Shown here one piece after another: positions 17,064-27,150 of a stretch of DNA of 64,000 bases; position 1 is the first letter of the stretch; the number at the start of each line of letters is the position of its first letter. Under the pieces are notes generated by a model. The model saw only the letters and a program-made list of their open reading frames with translations, ran no database searches and was not told the origin of the DNA. The translations under genes were made by a program, and so were the position numbers. Origin of the DNA: Sphingobium phenoxybenzoativorans. GTDB lineage: Bacteria > Pseudomonadota > Alphaproteobacteria > Sphingomonadales > Sphingomonadaceae. Where the stretch lies: the NCBI RefSeq assembly GCF_001757355.1, contig NZ_MINO01000015.1, forward strand, positions 1-64,000. Direction: 5' to 3'.

Positions 17064-18765
17064 GGGTTTCGGCCTTGGCCCCAGGGTGCGTCACCGCCCC
17101 CTTATAGGCCGGACCGACATTCTGCGCATAGCGCCACAATGCGCCGGATTGATAGTCGTTCGTTCGGGGCGTCCATGCCTTGCGGCGCTCGGCCAGCACG
17201 GCCTCGTCCACCAGAAGGTCGATTGTGCCAGCCTCGGCGTCGATGGCGATCCGGTCGCCATTCTCGACCAGCGCGATCGGTCCGCCCTCGGCCGCTTCCG
17301 GCCCGACATGGCCGATGCAGAAGCCGCGCGTGCCGCCGGAAAAGCGCCCGTCCGTGATCAGCGCCACCTTCTCGCCCAGTCCCTGGCCGTAGAGCGCCGC
17401 CGTCGTCGCCAGCATTTCGCGCATGCCAGGTCCACCCTTGGGACCTTCATAGCGGATGACGACGACATCACCGTCGCCGATCTGCTGCGCTTCGACAGCC
17501 GCGAAGGCGTCCTCCTCGCGCTCGAAAACCTTGGCGGTGCCGGTGAATTGCAGCCTGTGCATGCCAGCAACCTTCACGATCGCGCCATTGGGCGCCAGCG
17601 ATCCCTTCAGGCCCACGACACCGCCTGTAGGCGTGATCGGCGTCTTTACGTCGTAGATGACCTTCTGGTCCGGGTTCCAGGTGACCTCGTCGATATTCTC
17701 GGCCAGCGTCTTGCCGGTCACCGTCATGCAATCGCCATGCAGCATGCCATTTTGATGCATGGTTTTCATCAGCATGTAGATGCCGCCCGCCTCATACATG
17801 TCCTTGGCGACATATTGGCCGCCCGGCTTCAGGTCGGCGATATAGGGCGTGGTCTTGAATATCTCGGCAACATCGAACAGGTCGAAATCAATGCCGCATT
17901 CATGCGCCATCGCGGGCAGGTGGAGTGCGCCATTGGTCGATCCGCCGGTTGCCGCCACGATCCGCGCCGCATTCTCGAACGCTTCTCGCGTGCAGATATC
18001 GCGCGGGCGGATATTGCGGGCGATCAGTTCCATCACCTGCTTGCCGGCGGCAACCGCGATTTCTTCACGGCTCTTGTAAGGAGCTGGCGTCATATTGCTG
18101 TTTGGCAAGGACAATCCGATCGCTTCGGCGACACAGGCCATGGTGTTGGCGGTATATTGTCCACCGCATGCGCCATGACCGGGGCAGGCCGCCTTTTCGA
18201 TCGCCGTGACTTCCGACAAGGGGCAGTTCCCCGCGGCGTAACGGCCCACAACTTCGAACACGTCGATGACGGTCAGGTCGCGCTCCTGATACCGCCCCGG
18301 CAGGATCGACCCACCATAGACAAAGATGGATGGCACGTTCAGACGCAGCATCGCCATCATCATGCCCGGCAGCGACTTGTCGCATCCGGCGAAGGTGACG
18401 AGCGCATCATAACAATGGCCACGCACGGAAAGCTCGACCGAGTCCGCGATGACTTCGCGGCTGACGAGCGAGCTTTTCATCCCTTGATGGCCCATGGCGA
18501 TGCCGTCGGTCACGGTGATGGTGTTGAACCGGCGCGGCATGCCGCCCGCTGCATTCACGCCTTCGCGGCAGAAATCCGCCTGCATGTCCAGCGTCGTGTT
18601 GCAGGGCGCGCTGTCATTGCCCGCGGATGCGATGCCCACGAACGGCCGGGCGATTTCTTCCTCGGTCAGACCCATGGCATAATAATAGCTGCGCTGCGGC
18701 GCGCGCTCGGGCCCGACCGAAACATAACGGCTCGGCAACTTCGACTTGTCAAATCTCTGAGTCAT
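17044..18765 (-). CDS. ilvD: Dihydroxy-acid dehydratase IlvD
   Basis: 573 aa. Converts 2,3-dihydroxy-isovalerate or -methylvalerate to the 2-oxo acids of valine and isoleucine synthesis. Fe-S ligands are visible in [21 protein letters not shown] and [16 protein letters not shown], and SGGTRGF is conserved in the C-terminal half. Start chosen at [14 protein letters not shown] (18765), preceded by GAAGGA; the longer frame adds 13 poor residues. Other ilv genes are not in the window. Confidence 0.97.
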   Translation of the reverse strand: MTQRFDKSKLPSRYVSVGPERAPQRSYYYAMGLTEEEIARPFVGIASAGNDSAPCNTTLDMQADFCREGVNAAGGMPRRFNTITVTDGIAMGHQGMKSSLVSREVIADSVELSVRGHCYDALVTFAGCDKSLPGMMMAMLRLNVPSIFVYGGSILPGRYQERDLTVIDVFEVVGRYAAGNCPLSEVTAIEKAACPGHGACGGQYTANTMACVAEAIGLSLPNSNMTPAPYKSREEIAVAAGKQVMELIARNIRPRDICTREAFENAARIVAATGGSTNGALHLPAMAHECGIDFDLFDVAEIFKTTPYIADLKPGGQYVAKDMYEAGGIYMLMKTMHQNGMLHGDCMTVTGKTLAENIDEVTWNPDQKVIYDVKTPITPTGGVVGLKGSLAPNGAIVKVAGMHRLQFTGTAKVFEREEDAFAAVEAQQIGDGDVVVIRYEGPKGGPGMREMLATTAALYGQGLGEKVALITDGRFSGGTRGFCIGHVGPEAAEGGPIALVENGDRIAIDAEAGTIDLLVDEAVLAERRKAWTPRTNDYQSGALWRYAQNVGPAYKGAVTHPGAKAETHVFADI

Positions 18766-18807
18766 CGGAATCCTTCTTTCGGGCGCGCTTTCCCAGAATT
18801 GCACCCG

Positions 18808-19524
18808 TTACGCAAGTATGTTGCGGCATTCGATCAAAATTAATTTTAATATTTCAGAGAAGCGTTGCTGACCACCTGCGTCAGACACCAGATCCTGCCG
18901 CATTTCGACGCCCAGATAAGGGATGCCATTCGCTTCCCCGTGCCGGTTCATCGTCGCATTCAAGGTCTTGCCGGAATAGGGCAATTGATCGCCGACCTTC
19001 AGCCCCGCCGCCTCCAGCATCGGGATGGCGATCCGCGCCGCCCGGTCGTCCTCATTATACAGGATGCCGATGTCCCAAGGCCGCTTCTCCTCCGGCTTGC
19101 TGGCCAGCCCCGGCGTGAAACTATGCAGGGACAGGATGAAGGGTGACGTCATGCCGCCAAGCAATCGCCCCACTTCATGATGATAGGGGTGGTGAAAACG
19201 GATCATCCGCTCGGCAAGGTCGGCGGTCCGGTTGCCTGGAATGGCATGCCCGTCGCTCATCACCGGCAACAGCCCCGGCGCGTCATCCTCGCGGTTGAGA
19301 TCAATCACGAGGCGCGAGACGCCGCCCAATATCGCCGTGCAGCCAAGCCCGGCCACCAGCAGCGCGCCGACCTCCGCCACACCGATATCGATGGCGACAT
19401 GCGCGTCGAGCAGAGCCGGATCGATCCCCAGGTCGATATCGCCGGGCACCTTGTTCGACGCATGGTCGCCGATGATCAAAATCTGCGTGTCGCCGCCCCG
19501 CAATATTGTGAAGGCCTCGCTCAT
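18808..19524 (-). CDS. N-formylglutamate amidohydrolase family protein
   Basis: 238 aa; the ATG at 19524 overlaps the ispE stop (ATGA), and the longer frame to 19557 lies in ispE. Family motifs present: GDHASNKVP near the N-terminus, DIGVAEVG, SRLVIDLNRE, the LSLHSFTP zinc-site region and YLGVEMRQDL near the C-terminus. The family hydrolyses N-formyl-L-glutamate in histidine degradation, but no hut genes are nearby, so the substrate here is uncertain. Confidence 0.9.
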   Translation of the reverse strand: MSEAFTILRGGDTQILIIGDHASNKVPGDIDLGIDPALLDAHVAIDIGVAEVGALLVAGLGCTAILGGVSRLVIDLNREDDAPGLLPVMSDGHAIPGNRTADLAERMIRFHHPYHHEVGRLLGGMTSPFILSLHSFTPGLASKPEEKRPWDIGILYNEDDRAARIAIPMLEAAGLKVGDQLPYSGKTLNATMNRHGEANGIPYLGVEMRQDLVSDAGGQQRFSEILKLILIECRNILA

Positions 19525-20369
19525 TCGCCTCTTATCCTTGTCGCCATGATCCACCATCGGGGATGATCCGTCCCGATCCGCGCCGCCGCCTCGTCCCGCG
19601 CGGCGGCATCGGCGAACAATGCGAAGCAGGTCGCGCCGGACCCGGACATGCGCGCGAGGGAGAGACCGGCGCAGCCCTTCAGCGCGCCAATCACCTCCCC
19701 GATCTCCGGGACCAGGGCAATGGCGGGCGGCTGCAGGTCGTTGCGGCCTTCACCGGCAATCGCGTCCAGGCGTGAGGCGTCAAGCGCGCCTCTGTCTACA
19801 CCGTCCCACCCCCGGAACACCGGCCCGGTGGACAGCGCGACCCCTGGGTTGACCAGCAACAGCGGCGCGCCAGCCAGCCCCGGCAAATCGCGCACATCCA
19901 GCGCCTCGCCCCTTCCCGTGCCGACCAAGGTCCGGCTGACAAGACAGGCGGGCACATCCGACCCAAGCGGATCGGCGATCGCCAGCAAGGCGTCCCGCCC
20001 CGAACCAAGGCCCCACAAACGATCCAGCAGCCGGAGCGCGGCCGCAGCGTCCGCCGACCCGCCGCCAATACCCGAAGCAATGGGCAGGTTCTTTGTCAGG
20101 CGGATATCCGCGCCATTACCCGTCCCGCTCGCCGACTTCAGCGCCAGCGCGGCCTGCACGACCAGATTGCCCGCCCCTGCCTCAAGCCCCTGCGCGAACG
20201 GCCCGTCGATGGAAAGATGGATCGCCCCGTCATCGCGCGCCGACGCCCGCAACAGGTCGCCATCCTCGGCAAAGGCGAACAGGCTTTCCAGCTCATGAAA
20301 TCCATCCGGCCGCTTGTTGCGGACATGCAGCGCCAGGTTGATCTTGGCGTAGGCTTTTTCTTCAATCAC
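19521..20369 (-). CDS. ispE: 4-diphosphocytidyl-2-C-methyl-D-erythritol kinase IspE
   Basis: 282 aa GHMP kinase of the MEP isoprenoid pathway. It phosphorylates CDP-methylerythritol at the 2-hydroxyl. AYAKINLALHV at the N-terminus, the ATP loop LPIASGIGGGSADAAAALR, and MSGSGATCFALF at the C-terminus are all present. The GTG at 20369 gives the normal N-terminus and lies 13 bases after the stop of the TPR gene, with GAGG before it. It is co-transcribed with the TPR protein and the amidohydrolase. Confidence 0.95.
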   Translation of the reverse strand: MIEEKAYAKINLALHVRNKRPDGFHELESLFAFAEDGDLLRASARDDGAIHLSIDGPFAQGLEAGAGNLVVQAALALKSASGTGNGADIRLTKNLPIASGIGGGSADAAAALRLLDRLWGLGSGRDALLAIADPLGSDVPACLVSRTLVGTGRGEALDVRDLPGLAGAPLLLVNPGVALSTGPVFRGWDGVDRGALDASRLDAIAGEGRNDLQPPAIALVPEIGEVIGALKGCAGLSLARMSGSGATCFALFADAAARDEAAARIGTDHPRWWIMATRIRGE

Positions 20370-20382
20370 GCCCGCAATCGCC

Positions 20383-22047
20383 TCAATAGGCCGCGTCGCG
20401 CGGATTGAGCCCCTCGCGCATCTTCTGCGCGATCCGCTCCGCATCCGGGGCATCGGCAAAGGTGCTCGCCGCGGACCAGGCATAGCGCGCCTCGAAACGC
20501 CGCCCGACCACCCAGAGCACATCGCCCAGATGCTCGTTGATGGTCACATCGTCCGGCGCGGCTTCCGCCGCTCTCTGCAATACCGGCACTGCGCCCTGCG
20601 GATCGCCCGCCTTGTACCGGCCCCAACCAAGGGAGTCCGTGATGGAGGGATCGTCCGGCTTCAACCGGCTGGCTTTTTCCAGCAGCGCCAGCGCCGCCTC
20701 GACATTCTGTCCCCGTTCGACCTGCGCATAGCCAAGATAGTTCAGCACCGCGGCTTCCTCCGGCGCAAGCGCCGCCGCCTTCTCTAGCGCCGCCTTGCCT
20801 TCCACCCACCGGCCGCCGCGCTCCAGTGCGCTGCCCTCCAGCAGATACAGGCTCCACGGCACGCCGCCCGCCGGATAGCGCGCCTTCGCCGCCCGGTAGG
20901 CGTCGACCGCGGCGTCATAATGCTTGCCGTCAGCCAGGATATTGGCGAGCCGTATCTGTTCCGCCGCCCCCGCATCGGGCCGGGCGGCGATCTGCCGGGC
21001 CAGCGCGACCGCTGTTTCCTGGTCGCCGCGCGCGACAAGGGCCGTCACCCGCACTTCCTGCGCCGCCAGATAGAAGGGGCTTTTCGCGGACACTTTTTCC
21101 GCTTCCATCAATGCGCTGTCGGGATGCCGCTGAATGACGAGCTGCCGGGCGACACCCGCGCGATATTCCGCATTCGCCGGGTCAGCGAAGCTCGCAAACC
21201 GCAGCAATACCAGTGAGATCGCGCGAGAATCCGTTGTCGAAAGATCTTCGCCCAGCCGCCCCAGCAACCGGCCAAACCCTTCCGCCGGCGTGATCGGCGG
21301 CACAGGGCGCCGCTTGCCCTGCCCTATTTCCTTCCGGACGCTTGCAACACCCGGCAATGTGGCGGGCAGCAGGGCCAGCGCCTCATTCTTCCGCCCCTGC
21401 GCCGCAAGCCGCGTCGCGAATGCCAATCGCATGCTCGCCGCAACCCCGCCGGACGTAACCAGCGCATGGCCGATAACCGGCATGGCCGCATCCGTCCGCC
21501 CTTGGGAAAGCAATTGAAGCGCCTTATGCTCATCGACATAGCGCTGGGTGAGTGCGCCCAGCCGTCCATCCGGCCCGGCCGCAGGGGCCGCATAAGGGCC
21601 GCTGGCGGTGGATATCCAGCTATCCAGGATCGGCGCGAGAAAGGCGAAATTATCCTCTTTGACCAGTCGCCGCGACAGCAGCCGCGCGGTCGCCCAATCC
21701 TTGCGGTCCAGCGCATCGACCGTCATCAGCAGCGTGCCGTCCTTCGGCAGCGCGTTGGCGCGGTCCAGAATATAGGCGGATGACAGCGCCAGCTTCTTGT
21801 CACCGCTCTCGATCGCCTGCCGGTAGGAGCGCAGCGCCACCACCTTGCTGGACGGATCATTGGCAAGCGCCTGCCGGTAGCTGCTGACGGCTAGGTCCAG
21901 CGCCCCCTCCCCATCGGCCAGCCGCGCCCGCGCATAGGCGTTCAGCGCCGGGGTATCCACGTTCGCGCCAGCCGCCACGGGGTGCAGGCTTGCAGCCAGC
22001 AGCGGCAGGACGATCGAACGTGGCGGGCGCTTACATATTGGGATAAT
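20383..22047 (-). CDS. Exported tetratricopeptide-repeat protein (probable ATT start)
   Basis: About 554 aa. A signal peptide (KRPPRSIVLPLLAASLHPVAAGA) precedes degenerate TPRs; clear TPRs lie in the last 170 residues (e.g. AAVLNYLGYAQVERGQN, ITDSLGWGRYKAGDPQGAV, INEHLGDVLWVVGRRFEA). No ATG, GTG or TTG occurs near the signal peptide in this frame. An ATT at 22047 lies 5 bases after a perfect GGAGG and overlaps the last codons of the upstream oxidoreductase gene; ATA (22038) and CTG (22008) are alternatives. Probably periplasmic or outer-membrane-facing scaffold; no partner known. Confidence 0.82.
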   Translation of the reverse strand: MIPICKRPPRSIVLPLLAASLHPVAAGANVDTPALNAYARARLADGEGALDLAVSSYRQALANDPSSKVVALRSYRQAIESGDKKLALSSAYILDRANALPKDGTLLMTVDALDRKDWATARLLSRRLVKEDNFAFLAPILDSWISTASGPYAAPAAGPDGRLGALTQRYVDEHKALQLLSQGRTDAAMPVIGHALVTSGGVAASMRLAFATRLAAQGRKNEALALLPATLPGVASVRKEIGQGKRRPVPPITPAEGFGRLLGRLGEDLSTTDSRAISLVLLRFASFADPANAEYRAGVARQLVIQRHPDSALMEAEKVSAKSPFYLAAQEVRVTALVARGDQETAVALARQIAARPDAGAAEQIRLANILADGKHYDAAVDAYRAAKARYPAGGVPWSLYLLEGSALERGGRWVEGKAALEKAAALAPEEAAVLNYLGYAQVERGQNVEAALALLEKASRLKPDDPSITDSLGWGRYKAGDPQGAVPVLQRAAEAAPDDVTINEHLGDVLWVVGRRFEARYAWSAASTFADAPDAERIAQKMREGLNPRDAAY

Positions 22048-23683
22048 TCGGTCCTCCGCCGCCCTCCGGCACCACCCAGTTGATGTTCTGCGTGGGGTCT
22101 TTGATGTCGCACGTCTTGCAGTGCACGCAATTCTGCGCGTTGATCTGGAATCGCGGTGCGCCTTCGTCAAGGCCCACGACCTCATAAACCCCCGCCGGGC
22201 AATAACGCTGCGCCGGTTCGTCGAATACCGGCAGGTTATAGTCGATGGGGATCGCCGGGTCCTTGAGCTGCAGGTGGACCGGCTGATCCTCCTCATGATT
22301 TGTGTTGCTCAGGAACACGGATGACAGGCGGTCGAAACTGATCTTACCGTCCGGCTTGGGATAGTCGATCTTGGCGCAATGCTCCTTGCGCCACAGCTTC
22401 TCATTGTCCGGCTTGTGCTTCAGCGTGAAGGGCAGGCCGATCTTCAGCGTGCGCATCCACATGTCGATGCCCGCGATCAGCGTGCCGATGGTGTTGCCGA
22501 ACTTCGACAGCGCCGGCTCCGCATTACGAACCAGCTTCAGCTCTTCGGCGATCCAGCTCTCGCGCACCGCGCTGCCATAGGCGGTCAGCTCGTCACTCGT
22601 CCGGTCGGCCAATATGGCGGAAAAAGCCGCCTCGGCCGCCAGGATTCCCGACTTCATCGCCGTATGCGTGCCCTTGATGCGCGGCACATTGACGAAGCCC
22701 GCTGAGCAACCGATCAGCGCGCCGCCGGGGAATTCCAGCTTCGGTACGGATTGCCAGCCGCCTTCGTTGATCGCGCGCGCGCCATAGGATACGCGGCGGC
22801 CGCCCTCCAGATATTGCCGGATCGCCGGATGCTGCTTCCAGCGCTGAAATTCCTCGAACGGATAAAGGTGCGGGTTTCGGTACCCCAGCCCGACCACGAA
22901 GCCCAGAGCCACCTGCCCATTGGCCTGATGATAGAGAAAACCGCCGCCATATGCGTCCGTTAGCGGCCATCCTTGCGTATGGATGACAAGTCCGGGCTGA
23001 TGCTTGTCCGGGTCGATATCCCACAATTCCTTCATGCCCAGGCCATAGACCTGCGGCTCGCAATCAGCGTCCAGCGCAAACTGGCGCTTCAATATCTTGG
23101 TCAGGTGCCCCCGCGCGCCTTCCGCGAAGAAGGTGTAGCGGGCGTGCAGCTCGAGCCCGGGCTGCCAGTCGCCCTTCTTCTCGCCATCGCGGGCAATACC
23201 CATATCGCCCGTTGCAACGCCCTTCACCGACCCGTCCTCATTATAGAGGATCTCTGCGGCGGCGAAGCCGGGGAATATCTCCACGCCCAGCCCCTCGGCC
23301 TGTTCGCCCAGCCAGCGGCACAGATTGCCCAGCGACCCGGTATAGGTGCCCTTATTGTGCATGAAGCCGGGCGTCATGATGTGCGGCATCGAAAACTGCT
23401 TGGTTTTCGTCAGAATCCAGTGCCGGTTGTCAGTCACCGGCACCTCCGCCAGCGGACAGCCCTGCTCACGCCAATCTGGGATCAGCTCGTCCAGCGCCTT
23501 GGGGTCGATCACCGCGCCCGAAAGGATATGGGCGCCGATTTCCGACCCCTTCTCCAGCACGCAGACGGACAATTCGCTGCCTGCCTCGTTCGCCAGTTGC
23601 TTCAACCGGATCGCTGCGGACAATCCGGCCGGTCCGCCGCCCACGATGACGATGTCATAGGGCATTGATTCCCGGTCGCTCAT
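22031..23683 (-). CDS. Electron transfer flavoprotein-ubiquinone oxidoreductase
   Basis: 550 aa. Passes electrons from ETF (fatty- and amino-acid dehydrogenases) to ubiquinone. The FAD Rossmann motif is VIVGGGPAGLSAAIRL (residues about 11-26), the ubiquinone/membrane region lies in the middle, and the C-terminal [4Fe-4S] ferredoxin-like domain shows CPAGVYEV and NCVHCKTCDIKDP. Full length, ending NYPNM. It is the first gene of a minus-strand run with the TPR protein and ispE. The etfAB genes are not in the window. Confidence 0.97.
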   Translation of the reverse strand: MSDRESMPYDIVIVGGGPAGLSAAIRLKQLANEAGSELSVCVLEKGSEIGAHILSGAVIDPKALDELIPDWREQGCPLAEVPVTDNRHWILTKTKQFSMPHIMTPGFMHNKGTYTGSLGNLCRWLGEQAEGLGVEIFPGFAAAEILYNEDGSVKGVATGDMGIARDGEKKGDWQPGLELHARYTFFAEGARGHLTKILKRQFALDADCEPQVYGLGMKELWDIDPDKHQPGLVIHTQGWPLTDAYGGGFLYHQANGQVALGFVVGLGYRNPHLYPFEEFQRWKQHPAIRQYLEGGRRVSYGARAINEGGWQSVPKLEFPGGALIGCSAGFVNVPRIKGTHTAMKSGILAAEAAFSAILADRTSDELTAYGSAVRESWIAEELKLVRNAEPALSKFGNTIGTLIAGIDMWMRTLKIGLPFTLKHKPDNEKLWRKEHCAKIDYPKPDGKISFDRLSSVFLSNTNHEEDQPVHLQLKDPAIPIDYNLPVFDEPAQRYCPAGVYEVVGLDEGAPRFQINAQNCVHCKTCDIKDPTQNINWVVPEGGGGPNYPNM

Positions 23684-23820
23684 AATTCCTCCTCCTCACG
23701 ACCGGCGGCATGCACGCCCCCCTGGTCAGCATGTCCGGTCATCGCACCCATCTAACGGTTTGACAGATTGGGCGATGACCATTCTTGACCCCCTCGTCAA
23801 CCTCTGACCCTGTGCAGGTT

Positions 23821-24564
23821 ATGCGGGGAATTGTGCAGAATGGACCGGCGGATGCCGCCGAGTCCCTCTTGTCGTGGTGGGCGCTCGCCGGGGTCGATCA
23901 CGCCGTCAACGAACTGCCGGTCAATTGGCTCCGTCCCGCGGTTGCGCCCGCACGTGTCAGACCAGCGTCACCGGGCGGAGACGCACCTCGCGTTGATCGC
24001 CCGGACGCCCTGCCCAATGACCTGAACGCCTTCCACGCATGGCTGACCACCCACCCGTCTATCCATGAGGCTGGCTGGTCGAGCCAGCGCATCCTGCCGG
24101 CCGGCGCGCAAAACGCCGCGATCATGGTCATTTGCGATTTGCCCGATCCGGAGGATGCCGAGACGGGGACATTGCTCTCCGGCAATTGCGGCGCGCTGTT
24201 CGATGCCATGATGGCCGCAATCGGCCGGTCCCGGCAGGATATCTACCTTTCTTCCCTGTCCGTGACCCGCGCGCCCGGCGGCATTTTGCATGATCAGGAC
24301 CTGGAAATGTTGGCGACCCGCATGCGCCATCACATCGCTTTGGCCGCTCCGCAGCGCCTGTTGCTGCTGGGAGAAAAGACGAACCGTGCACTATTGGCGG
24401 CGGACTCGCTCGAACGTCCGTCCGGTTTGCAGTCCGTTAACCATCCGGCGGGCACGGTGCCCGCAATAGCCAGCCGTCATCCCCGGTTTCTGCTGAAGCA
24501 CCCGGAGGCAAAGGCGCAAAGCTGGCGCGCTCTGCAATATCTGATTGAGGACCTGCCTTCGTGA
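23821..24564 (+). CDS. Uracil-DNA glycosylase superfamily-like protein, degenerate
   Basis: 247 aa from the ATG at 23821. The C-terminal two thirds follow the UDG fold: a motif-1-like VICDLPDPEDAETGTLLSGN, then YLSSLSVTRAP, LLLLGEKTNRALL, and a motif-2-like RHPRFLLKHP. The consensus GExPG of active family-4 enzymes is replaced and the four Fe-S cysteines are absent, so catalytic activity is doubtful. Its stop overlaps the GTG start of the lytic transglycosylase (GTGA). Proteins of this type are common in sphingomonads; role unknown. Confidence 0.72.
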   Translation: MRGIVQNGPADAAESLLSWWALAGVDHAVNELPVNWLRPAVAPARVRPASPGGDAPRVDRPDALPNDLNAFHAWLTTHPSIHEAGWSSQRILPAGAQNAAIMVICDLPDPEDAETGTLLSGNCGALFDAMMAAIGRSRQDIYLSSLSVTRAPGGILHDQDLEMLATRMRHHIALAAPQRLLLLGEKTNRALLAADSLERPSGLQSVNHPAGTVPAIASRHPRFLLKHPEAKAQSWRALQYLIEDLPS

Positions 24565-26318
24565 TCCGTTCTGCTTTCGCCTGTTTGGTATCCCTGGCCG
24601 CTATATCGGTTATGCCGGTCGCTGCGGCGGCGGAAACCACCCCGGCCGGTCGCGAAAATGCCGTTCCGGCGCAGTTGAGCGAAACAGACGCCGTTCGCGC
24701 GCGGTCGATCTTCTCCGCGATTCGCGGCGGCCGCTGGACCGAGGCGAAGGCGCTGGTCGCCGCCATGGGAGAGAAAGACCCGCTCCGTCCGGTCGTCCTG
24801 TCTGAAATCTATCTCGGCAAGAATTCGCCCAGGGTGGAGCTGTTCGATCTCCTCGCCCTCCTGAACAATTCCAACTGGCTGCCGGAGGCCGACCAGCTCA
24901 GCAAGCTGGCGCAGAAGCGCGGCGCGCAGACCCTGCCGGAACTGCCGCAGGTGCAGAAGCTGCTGTGGATGGGCGCCGCCCCCCGCCGCGAATATGTCGC
25001 CTCGGTAAAGACCGATCTCGCCGCCCAGGCGCTCGGCACGCAGATCCTGCCGCTGATCAAGGCGGACAGCCCCGGCGCGGCGGAACCGCTGATCGACGCG
25101 GCCGCGCCCACGCTGACGGCCGAGGGATTGATGGAATGGCGCCAGCGGGTCGCCTGGTCCTATTATATCGGCAATGACGACACCAATGCCCGCCGTCTCG
25201 CCGCCAAGGCTTTGGAGGGCGGCGCTGGCGGCGACTGGCGCGTTCAGGCGCACTGGACCACGGGTCTCGCCGCCTGGCGTCAGAATGACTGCAAGGCGGC
25301 CGCCCCCGCCTTCGCCAATGTCGCCGCGCTTGCAGGCAATGCGGACATGCGTTCGGCCGGAGCCTATTGGGCCGCCCGCGCGTACATGACGTGCGGCGAA
25401 CCGGCGAAGGTCGAAAATCTGCTGCGCACCGCCGCCCGCGCGGATGAGACATTCTACGGCCTGCTCGCCCGTGAAACACTGGGCATGCCGGTCGGCACGG
25501 CGGGCGCGGGCCGCTTCGGCGAGGCGGACTGGCGCATTCTGAAGGACAGTCCCGCCGTTCGCGCCGCCATCGCCCTGAACGAAATTGGCGAGAACGGCCT
25601 TGCCGATCAGGCGCTGCGGCGACAGGCGCAATTGGGCGGCACCACCCAATATACCGCTCTTCTCCGCCTCTCCAGCGCGCTCGACCTGCCGCAGACCCAG
25701 CTCTGGCTCGCCCATAACGGACCGGGCGGCAAGCAGGCAGCAAGCTTCGCCCGCTTCCCCGCCCCCCATTGGCGGCCGGATGGCGGCTGGCGCGTCGATC
25801 CTTCGCTGCTCTACGCCCATGCGCTGCAGGAATCCGGGTTTCGCGCCGATGCCGTCAGCCCGGCTGGCGCTGTCGGACTGATGCAGGTGCTGCCCGGCAC
25901 TGCGGGCGATGTCGCCGGCGGAGCGGTGGGCGCGGCCCAGCTCTACAATCCGTCGACCAACATGGAATATGGCCAACGCTATCTGGAGCAGCTTCGCGAT
26001 ATGAGCGCGACCGGCGGGCTTCTGCCCAAGGTCATGGCCGCCTATAATGCCGGTCCGCTGCCGGTGTCGCGCTGGAACAGCCAGGTGAAGGATGGCGGCG
26101 ACCCGCTGCTGTTCATTGAATCCCTGCCCTATTATGAAACCCGCGCCTATGTGAATATCGTGATGCGGAATTACTGGATGTATCAGATCCAGGCCAAGGG
26201 CTCCGCCGACTGCCTGACCGGCATGGCGCAGGGCATGTGGCCGAAATTCCCCGGCGCGAAGGGCACGAAACTTGTGCGCCTTGGCGCGCCAAGCGGGTTT
26301 TCCGCCGGTGCCGATTGA
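24561..26318 (+). CDS. Soluble lytic murein transglycosylase (Slt type)
   Basis: 585 aa from a GTG overlapping the previous stop. Signal peptide ([25 protein letters not shown]) for export, an alpha-helical superhelix over about 30-400, then the SLT domain with the catalytic glutamate E424 in [20 protein letters not shown], the [10 protein letters not shown] motif and the [14 protein letters not shown] motif. It cleaves peptidoglycan glycan strands to 1,6-anhydro products in the periplasm. Its 3' end overlaps moaB. Confidence 0.95.
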   Translation: MIRSAFACLVSLAAISVMPVAAAAETTPAGRENAVPAQLSETDAVRARSIFSAIRGGRWTEAKALVAAMGEKDPLRPVVLSEIYLGKNSPRVELFDLLALLNNSNWLPEADQLSKLAQKRGAQTLPELPQVQKLLWMGAAPRREYVASVKTDLAAQALGTQILPLIKADSPGAAEPLIDAAAPTLTAEGLMEWRQRVAWSYYIGNDDTNARRLAAKALEGGAGGDWRVQAHWTTGLAAWRQNDCKAAAPAFANVAALAGNADMRSAGAYWAARAYMTCGEPAKVENLLRTAARADETFYGLLARETLGMPVGTAGAGRFGEADWRILKDSPAVRAAIALNEIGENGLADQALRRQAQLGGTTQYTALLRLSSALDLPQTQLWLAHNGPGGKQAASFARFPAPHWRPDGGWRVDPSLLYAHALQESGFRADAVSPAGAVGLMQVLPGTAGDVAGGAVGAAQLYNPSTNMEYGQRYLEQLRDMSATGGLLPKVMAAYNAGPLPVSRWNSQVKDGGDPLLFIESLPYYETRAYVNIVMRNYWMYQIQAKGSADCLTGMAQGMWPKFPGAKGTKLVRLGAPSGFSAGAD

Positions 26319-26835
26319 CGAAAGCATAGCGTTTACGCCGGTACGGATCGCTGTCCTCACCGTATCGGACAGCCGGTCCCCCGCCGAGGATAAATCCGGC
26401 GACACGCTTGTCGCGCGGATAGAGGCGGCGGGCCATATCCTCGCCGCCCGCTATCTGGAGCGGGACGACAAGTCCGCCATCATCGCCCATCTGCACGCCT
26501 GGATCGACGATCCGCAGATCGACTGCATCATCACTACCGGCGGTACGGGCGTCACGGGCCGGGATGTAACGCCCGAAGCGCTCGCCGCCGTACAGGACAA
26601 GGAAATCCCCGGCTTCGGCGAACTGTTCCGCTGGCTCAGCTTTCAGAAGATCGGCACCTCCACCATCCAGTCCCGCGCCACCGCCTGTGTCGCGCGCGGC
26701 ACTTATATTTTTGCCCTCCCCGGTTCGACCGGCGCAGTGAAGGACGGCTGGGACGACATATTGGTCACCCAGCTCGACAACCGCTTCCGTCCCTGCAATT
26801 TCGTCGAATTGATGCCGCGTCTGCGCGAGATATAG
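26308..26835 (+). CDS. moaB: Molybdenum cofactor biosynthesis protein MoaB
   Basis: 175 aa from a GTG at 26308 that overlaps the end of the lytic transglycosylase gene. MPT-binding fold: [20 protein letters not shown] at the start, the [18 protein letters not shown] core and a [19 protein letters not shown]-terminus. The family binds molybdopterin and can adenylate it, although in E. coli MogA does this. Coupled translation with slt suggests only operon convenience. No other moa/moe gene is in the window. Confidence 0.93.
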   Translation: MPIDESIAFTPVRIAVLTVSDSRSPAEDKSGDTLVARIEAAGHILAARYLERDDKSAIIAHLHAWIDDPQIDCIITTGGTGVTGRDVTPEALAAVQDKEIPGFGELFRWLSFQKIGTSTIQSRATACVARGTYIFALPGSTGAVKDGWDDILVTQLDNRFRPCNFVELMPRLREI

Positions 26836-27126
26836 AGGGACAAGAACGGTTCCGGTCATTAGGCCAGCGGAGGCTGCATGAGGGCGCGTTCGCGGGACAT
26901 TCCTGTCCTACATCCCCCGCTAATGCTATTTCTCCCGCTCCTTGAAACCGTAGGAAGCGCCTTCCCATGCCATTGAAAAATCGTGAATTTCCGCACGGCC
27001 AACGTGCGACTTCTGCTCTCAGCCGGCCATACAGCACCGCCTTTCCCGGCGAATTTGAAAGATACGATTGATACCCGCAACTTCCGCAACTTAGCGGGGT
27101 AGCCACCGCATTCGCCTTGCCTATTT
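26836..27126. other. Intergenic stretch without a recognised gene
   Basis: About 290 bases between moaB and the radical SAM gene. A short palindrome GGACATTCCTGTCC lies near 26898-26911, and CCCGC..GCGGG arms surround a CAACTTCCGCAACTT near 27076-27101. No convincing open frame, RNA gene or terminator. It must hold the promoter of the radical SAM gene at its right end. Confidence 0.4.
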
Positions 27127-27141
27127 GTTCACTTTATGTTC
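27127..27141 (+). promoter_or_regulatory. Candidate LexA (SOS) box, GTTC-N7-GTTC
   Basis: GTTC at 27127-27130 and GTTC at 27138-27141 are separated by exactly seven bases, the direct-repeat operator known for alphaproteobacterial LexA. It lies 10 bases upstream of the preferred start of the radical SAM gene, overlapping an alternative upstream ATG, which is where a repressor would block transcription initiation. Exact match by eye; binding is inferred. Confidence 0.6.
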
Positions 27142-27150
27142 CAATACGGT

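Noticed and set aside
17062..18843. 593-residue plus-strand open frame
   Set aside because: Antisense shadow of ilvD, which is complete with all motifs.
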